Shown: positions 59,575 to 64,000 of the stretch, piece by piece
How positions within the stretch are numbered: position 1 is the stretch's first letter
How the letters are laid out: each line of letters begins with the position of its first letter
DNA from: an uncultured Oscillospiraceae bacterium
GTDB taxonomy: Bacteria; Bacillota; Clostridia; Oscillospirales; Ruminococcaceae
Assembly (NCBI GenBank): GCA_904384225.1
Contig: CAJFJV010000007.1
Coordinates: 1-64,000, forward strand
Direction: 5' to 3'
DNA length: 64,000 bases
The notes under the pieces: model-generated
Databases searched by the model: none
What the model was told of the DNA's origin: nothing
The model's input: the letters and a program-made list of their open reading frames with translations, nothing else
Position numbers and translations under genes: made by a program

Positions 59575-61812
59575 TTATCCAATGGTGAGCTGCTCTCCTT
59601 CATCCTCTTCCCGCACAACCGCCCCCGTTGAGGGCAGAGACTTAGCGCGGAAGCGATGGGCGTTCGCCATCTTTTCCGGATCAAATCTTTCTGCTGAAAT
59701 AACAAAATGGTTTTTCTTAACTGTCATTACAACAACGCCCTGCGTGTCGCGCGTCGTTTTCGGCAACAGCATCGCCGTATCAAAAATAAGCTTGCGCTTT
59801 GCCGTGGTCGTCAGGATAAATTCACCATCTTCAGAAAGCTGCATAGCTTTGATGAGCTTGAATTTCCCACAATAAGCATTGGCCAGCTTTTTACGCTTTG
59901 TTTTGGTTTCATAAGCAGATAAAGGTACCTTGGCAACACGCCCATTGTCAAACACAAACAACATATATCCGCTGTAATCCGTCGTCACCGCCATTGCTTC
60001 GATATGTTCTTCCGTGTCAAAGCCGAGTTTCGCCGGGATATAGTCGCCCAAAACGCTCGCTTTGGTATCTGGAAATTCAGAAGCCCGCGTTTTGTAGACC
60101 TGCTGCTGATCCGTGAAAAATAAAAGTTCAGCGCCGCCGATGGTTTCCAAATGAGTTAATACCGCATCGCCTTCCTTCAATTTCTGATCCCCGCTCATTC
60201 GCAGCGACTGCGGACGGATTTTTTTGAAATATCCTTCTCTTGTCAGGAACAGGTGAACCGGATCGGTATCCGCTTCCTCTTCCTCATCTTCTTCCGAAAT
60301 CTCATCCGCGTAGAGAAACAAAGTACGCCGCGGCTGTGCATATTTTGCAATCACTTCACGCAGCTCCGACACAATAATGGAACGAATCTTATGGGGATGT
60401 GCCAGAATATCCTCCATCTCGGCAATATCCTTTTCGAGCTGTTCCACCTCTGACGTGCGCTTTAAGATATATTCCCGGTTTAAATGTCGCAGTTTAATTT
60501 CCGCTACATACTCCGCCTGCACTTCGTCAATGCCAAAACCGATCATCAGATTTGGGACAACTTCGCGTTCTTCCTCTGTCTCCCGTACAATCCGAACCGC
60601 CTTATCAATGTCAAGCAGGATTTTCTGCAAACCCTTCAGCAGATGCAGCTTTTCCATCTTCTTGTTTAAATCAAAACAGACACGCCGCCGCACGCATTCT
60701 GAGCGGAACGTAATCCACTCTGAAAGAATAGATTTAATCCCAAGAACACGAGGATATCCGTTGATCAGTATATTAAAGTTACAGGAATAGTTGTCCTGAA
60801 GCGGTGTCATGCGGTAAAGCTTCTGCATCAGTTTATCCGGATCCTGCCCGCGCTTTAAATCCAATGTAAGCTTTAAACCATTTAAATCCGTTTCATCCCG
60901 CAGATCAGCGATTTCCCGAATTTTATTTTCCTTTACAAGATCCACAATCTTGTCCATTATGGCTTCTACTGTTGTCGTAGCGGGGATTTCCACAATTTCA
61001 ATACAGTTATTCTGCTTATCATAACGGTATTTCGCCCGGATCTTAAAGCTCCCACGTCCGGTCTCAATCACTTTTTTCAATTCTGCCGCATCATAAAGAA
61101 AAAGCCCGCCGCCCGGGAAATCCGGTCCTTTGATCGCTTCGGATACATCGTAGTCCGGATCCCGCAAAAGCCCGATTGCCGCTTCACATACTTCCTTCAA
61201 ATTAAACGGGCAAATACTCGACGCCATAGAAACTGCAATGCCGACATTTGCATTTACAAGGATAGAAGGGAACGTCGCAGGGAGAAGCGTCGGCTCTGTT
61301 GTGGTATTGTCATAATTGGGAACAAAGTCCACTGTGTCACGGTCCATATCGCGGAAAAACTCGATACAAATAGGCGCAAGCTTCGCCTCTGTATAACGGG
61401 ATGCCGCAAATGCCATATCACGGGAGTAGGCTTTTCCAAAATTCCCCTTTGAATCAATGTATGGATGGAGCAACGCCTCATAACCGCGTGAAAGGCGCAC
61501 CATCGTCTCATAAATCGCCTGATCTCCATGTGGGTTCAAACGCATCGTTTGACCGACAATATTGGCCGATTTTGTTCGTGCTCCAGTCAAAAGCCCCATT
61601 TTATACATAGTGTATAAAAGCTTTCGGTGTGAGGGCTTAAAGCCGTCAATTTCCGGAAGCGCGCGGGAGACAATGACGCTCATCGCATACGGCATATAGT
61701 TTTCGCGAAGCGTCGCTGTAATCGGCTGATCTATAACGGTTCCTGCACCGGCAATATAGGCGTCGTTACTTGTTCGACGCGGCGATACCGGTTCTTTTTT
61801 CTTTTTTGCCAC
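59575..61812 (-). CDS. Type IIA topoisomerase A subunit (GyrA/ParC-like, atypical)
   Basis: 745 residues, probable GTG start (AAGGGGA upstream). Breaks and rejoins DNA: catalytic Tyr140 in AASRYTEAK. The winged-helix region that sets quinolone sensitivity reads NPHGDQAIYETMVRL: Gln98 and Glu102 replace the Ser and Asp of E. coli GyrA positions 83 and 87. The GyrA box that defines true gyrase (QRRGGKG) is not seen, while the C-terminal beta-pinwheel is present (about 500-745). It is therefore topoisomerase IV-like or a separate clostridial class. Partner of the B-like subunit 17 bases upstream. Confidence 0.9.
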   Translation of the reverse strand: MAKKKKEPVSPRRTSNDAYIAGAGTVIDQPITATLRENYMPYAMSVIVSRALPEIDGFKPSHRKLLYTMYKMGLLTGARTKSANIVGQTMRLNPHGDQAIYETMVRLSRGYEALLHPYIDSKGNFGKAYSRDMAFAASRYTEAKLAPICIEFFRDMDRDTVDFVPNYDNTTTEPTLLPATFPSILVNANVGIAVSMASSICPFNLKEVCEAAIGLLRDPDYDVSEAIKGPDFPGGGLFLYDAAELKKVIETGRGSFKIRAKYRYDKQNNCIEIVEIPATTTVEAIMDKIVDLVKENKIREIADLRDETDLNGLKLTLDLKRGQDPDKLMQKLYRMTPLQDNYSCNFNILINGYPRVLGIKSILSEWITFRSECVRRRVCFDLNKKMEKLHLLKGLQKILLDIDKAVRIVRETEEEREVVPNLMIGFGIDEVQAEYVAEIKLRHLNREYILKRTSEVEQLEKDIAEMEDILAHPHKIRSIIVSELREVIAKYAQPRRTLFLYADEISEEDEEEEADTDPVHLFLTREGYFKKIRPQSLRMSGDQKLKEGDAVLTHLETIGGAELLFFTDQQQVYKTRASEFPDTKASVLGDYIPAKLGFDTEEHIEAMAVTTDYSGYMLFVFDNGRVAKVPLSAYETKTKRKKLANAYCGKFKLIKAMQLSEDGEFILTTTAKRKLIFDTAMLLPKTTRDTQGVVVMTVKKNHFVISAERFDPEKMANAHRFRAKSLPSTGAVVREEDEGEQLTIG

Positions 61813-61829
61813 TCTGTCTGTCCCCTTAC

Positions 61830-63830
61830 TTATGAGATATCCGCCAGTTCAAGATATTTCTGGCCGTTTTCCGCAATATAGTCCTTGCGCCCTTGCAAAT
61901 CGTCTCCTAAAAATAAATCAAATACCTGTGCGGTTTTCACAATATCCTCCGGCTGGACGCGGATCAAACGTCTGGTTTTGGGATTCATTGTTGTAAGCCA
62001 CATCATATCCGCCTCATTTTCACCCAGTCCTTTTGAACGCTGAAGCGTATACTTCTGCCCTGCAATCATACCTAAAATATCGGTCTTTTCCTGTTCAGTA
62101 TAAGCAAAGTATGTCTTTTCCCCATCTTTTTGCTTGGCTGTAATTTCATAAAGCGGCGATTCCGCAATGTAAACGTATCCCTTCTCAATCAGGGTCGGCA
62201 TCAGCCGATAAAGCATTGTCAGAATCAGCGTACGGATCTGAAAGCCGTCGTAATCGGCATCTGTACAAATAATGATCTTGTTCCAGCGCAGGCTTTCCAA
62301 ACTGAACGCTGAAAACTCCTTATTTGCTTTCGACTGTACCTCAACACCGCAGCCAAGCACCTTGACAACATCGGTAATAATTTCACTCTTAAAAATCTTT
62401 GGGTATTCCGCTTTCAAACAGTTTAATATTTTCCCGCGCACCGGGATGACAGCCTGAAATTCTGCATCGCGTCCCTGCTTGCAGGCGCCAAGCGCAGAAT
62501 CGCCCTCTACAATATAGAGTTCGCGCCGGGCGATATCCTTTGTCCGGCAGTCCACAAATTTCTGTACACGGTTTGCAATATCCAATGTTCCACGGAGTTT
62601 GCCTTTTATTGCAATCCGTGTTTTTTCCGCATTTTCCCGGCTTCTTTTGTTTATCAGAACCTGTTCGGCTATTTTTAAAGCCTCATCCGGATTTTCGATA
62701 AAATAGACCTCCATCTGATGCTTTAGGAAATCGGTCATAGCCTCATAAATAAACTTGTTATTAATCGATTTCTTCGTTTGGTTCGCATAAGAAGTCTGAG
62801 TTGAAAATGAAGAGGAGATCAAGATAAGGCAATCTTCAATATCTGCAAAAATTGGTTTGCTTTCCCCTTTTAAATACTTGTTGTTCTGCTTAAGGTATTG
62901 ATCGATCTGCGATACCATAGCCTGCCGCACCGCGCGGTCCGGCGCTCCGCCGTGCTCAAGCCAGCTTGAATTATGGTAGTATTCAAGCTGGTGAACACGA
63001 TTGGAAAAAGTCAGTGCACAGGAAAGCTTCACTTTATACTCCGGCTTATCTTCCCGATCTCTGCCCTTTCGTTCGGTCTCCCAATACTGTACGGTGGTCA
63101 TCGCTTGGTCTCCCGCAATTTCCGCCACATAATCCGCTATGCCGTTTTCATAGTAGTACTCCTGCTCTACAAAACCGCTTTCCGTCTGATCTTTAAAAAT
63201 AAGATGCAGCCCTTTATTGACAACAGCCTGCCGCTTCAAGGTATCGGTAAAATATTCGGCCGGGATTGCGATGTCTGTAAAAACAGACAAATCTGGACGC
63301 CACTTTGTACGCGTTCCAGTTGGCTGCTTTTTCCCTGCAGGTTTTTTTGCGAGCCCGCCGACATTGACGCCTTTTTCAAAGTGCAGATTATACTGGAAAC
63401 CGTCGCGTACAACTTCTACATCCATATATTCCGAAGCATACTGTGTAGCACATGCCCCAAGTCCGTTTAAACCCAAAGAGTATTCGTAATTTTCCCCATC
63501 GTTTGTGTTGTACTTGCCTCCGGCGTACAACTCACAGTAAACAAGCTCCCAGTTAAAGCATCCAGCCGACTCATTATAATCGACCGGACAGCCGCGTCCA
63601 AAATCCTGCACTTCTATGGAGTGGTCAAGATACCGCGTCACAATAATCCGATTCCCGCACCCTTGACGCGCCTCGTCGATAGAGTTAGAAAGGATCTCAA
63701 ACACGGCATGCTCGCATCCCTCAATATCGTCCGACCCAAACATAACGCTTGGCCGCAAACGGACGCGGTCAGCGCCTTCTAATTTTTGTATGCTCTCATT
63801 CCCATATTCCTTTTTTGTCTTTCTTGGCAT
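61830..63830 (-). CDS. Type IIA topoisomerase B subunit (GyrB/ParE-like)
   Basis: 666 residues, GGAGGGC before ATG 63830. GHKL ATPase: RPSVMFGSDD, EILSNSIDEA, DFGRGCPVDY and GLNGLGACATQ. Transducer domain, then a TOPRIM domain: YIVEGDSALG and CTDADYDGFQIRTL. The C-terminal RSKGLGENEADMMW is the usual PLQRYKGLGE-type motif. It supplies ATP-driven strand passage to the A subunit. First gene of this operon; probably essential or a second topoisomerase beside the main gyrase. Confidence 0.93.
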   Translation of the reverse strand: MPRKTKKEYGNESIQKLEGADRVRLRPSVMFGSDDIEGCEHAVFEILSNSIDEARQGCGNRIIVTRYLDHSIEVQDFGRGCPVDYNESAGCFNWELVYCELYAGGKYNTNDGENYEYSLGLNGLGACATQYASEYMDVEVVRDGFQYNLHFEKGVNVGGLAKKPAGKKQPTGTRTKWRPDLSVFTDIAIPAEYFTDTLKRQAVVNKGLHLIFKDQTESGFVEQEYYYENGIADYVAEIAGDQAMTTVQYWETERKGRDREDKPEYKVKLSCALTFSNRVHQLEYYHNSSWLEHGGAPDRAVRQAMVSQIDQYLKQNNKYLKGESKPIFADIEDCLILISSSFSTQTSYANQTKKSINNKFIYEAMTDFLKHQMEVYFIENPDEALKIAEQVLINKRSRENAEKTRIAIKGKLRGTLDIANRVQKFVDCRTKDIARRELYIVEGDSALGACKQGRDAEFQAVIPVRGKILNCLKAEYPKIFKSEIITDVVKVLGCGVEVQSKANKEFSAFSLESLRWNKIIICTDADYDGFQIRTLILTMLYRLMPTLIEKGYVYIAESPLYEITAKQKDGEKTYFAYTEQEKTDILGMIAGQKYTLQRSKGLGENEADMMWLTTMNPKTRRLIRVQPEDIVKTAQVFDLFLGDDLQGRKDYIAENGQKYLELADIS

Positions 63831-63882
63831 ATTGCCCTCCTATGTTGCAAATCTCTGTCCAATACTATCCCATTATCTTTTA

Positions 63883-63911
63883 AGTATATACGGTGCTTTA
63901 AATCTTGTCAA
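63883..63911 (-). promoter_or_regulatory. Topoisomerase operon promoter
   Basis: Minus strand TTGACA (63911-63906), 17 bp, TATACT (63888-63883), about 50 bases before the start. The last 89 bases of the window show no gene. Confidence 0.85.
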
Positions 63912-64000
63912 ACAAGCCCTGCTGTACTGCACCGTTTTACATGTAGTGCTACAATTATGCTGGATTTTTCCCGCAGACGGCAATTGACATATTATAGTAT

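Noticed and set aside
1-64000. CRISPR array, prophage, integron or insertion sequence
   Set aside because: No regularly spaced repeats, phage structural genes, integrase or transposase were seen. The retron RT is the only mobile-element-like gene.

Overview
The window looks like chromosomal DNA of an anaerobic, low-to-mid GC Clostridia, probably a gut-associated Oscillospiraceae/Christensenellales-type member of the Firmicutes. The evidence is AGGAGG ribosome binding sites, sigma-A promoters of TTGACA-17-TATAAT type, a monomeric [FeFe] hydrogenase, sortase-anchored surface proteins, a paired FeoA/FeoA/FeoB iron system, oligopeptide uptake genes and host-glycan enzymes (GH2 beta-mannosidase, a GlcNAc-type kinase, a possible remnant of a GH85-like enzyme). 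Genus cannot be fixed from the sequence alone.

Layout. 1-3.0 kb is a decaying accessory stretch: a 5'-truncated NAD(P)-binding gene, an MBL-fold-like protein without the metal motif, an FMN/ferredoxin protein, and a macrodomain gene fused by deletion to a SirTM sirtuin remnant. 3.5-5.5 kb holds an L-asparaginase and a sortase-anchored protein. 5.6-6.95 kb is a complete retron: promoter, structured msr-msd RNA bounded by an 18-bp a1/a2 pairing, and a retron reverse transcriptase carrying both NAxxH and VTG motifs, with no recognisable effector next to it. 7-11.4 kb is an amino-sugar locus (BadF-type kinase, SIS isomerase) divergent from a frameshifted ThuA-like gene and two SDR genes, the second of which has lost its catalytic residues. 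11.4-16.5 kb is an ABC exporter with its own two-component system. Then come ilvE, a collapsed surface-protein gene, a second ThuA/sugar isomerase pair, and a plus-strand run: DUF6054, gluQRS, a P-loop kinase, a DegV-like protein, an acyl-CoA thioesterase and a Q/P-rich membrane protein.

26-37 kb: a small unknown protein, GH2 beta-mannosidase, and an opp operon (binding lipoprotein, OppB, OppC, OppD, OppF, small membrane protein). Two of its subunits have unusual insertions: a seven-repeat RCC1-like propeller in the external loop of OppC and a roughly 185-residue coiled-coil insert in OppF. An oligoendopeptidase F gene lies divergently and would process imported peptides. 39-42 kb: an ECF sigma, membrane anti-sigma-like and secreted-protein trio, and tRNA-Leu(UAA). 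42-47.5 kb: feoA-feoA-feoB plus a short Cys-rich FeoB partner, under a promoter carrying a DtxR-like inverted repeat, and a Pit phosphate transporter with its DUF47 partner. 48-50.8 kb: rsmE and a [2Fe-2S] protein/[FeFe]-hydrogenase pair. 51-59 kb: a full arginine operon argGHCJBDF with a candidate ARG box. 59-64 kb: an atypical type IIA topoisomerase (B-like then A-like subunit) with a SnoaL-like gene behind it.

The main points for follow-up are the stand-alone retron and the RCC1-propeller permease. Coordinates of promoters, hairpins and starts were read by eye; no database search or folding program was run.
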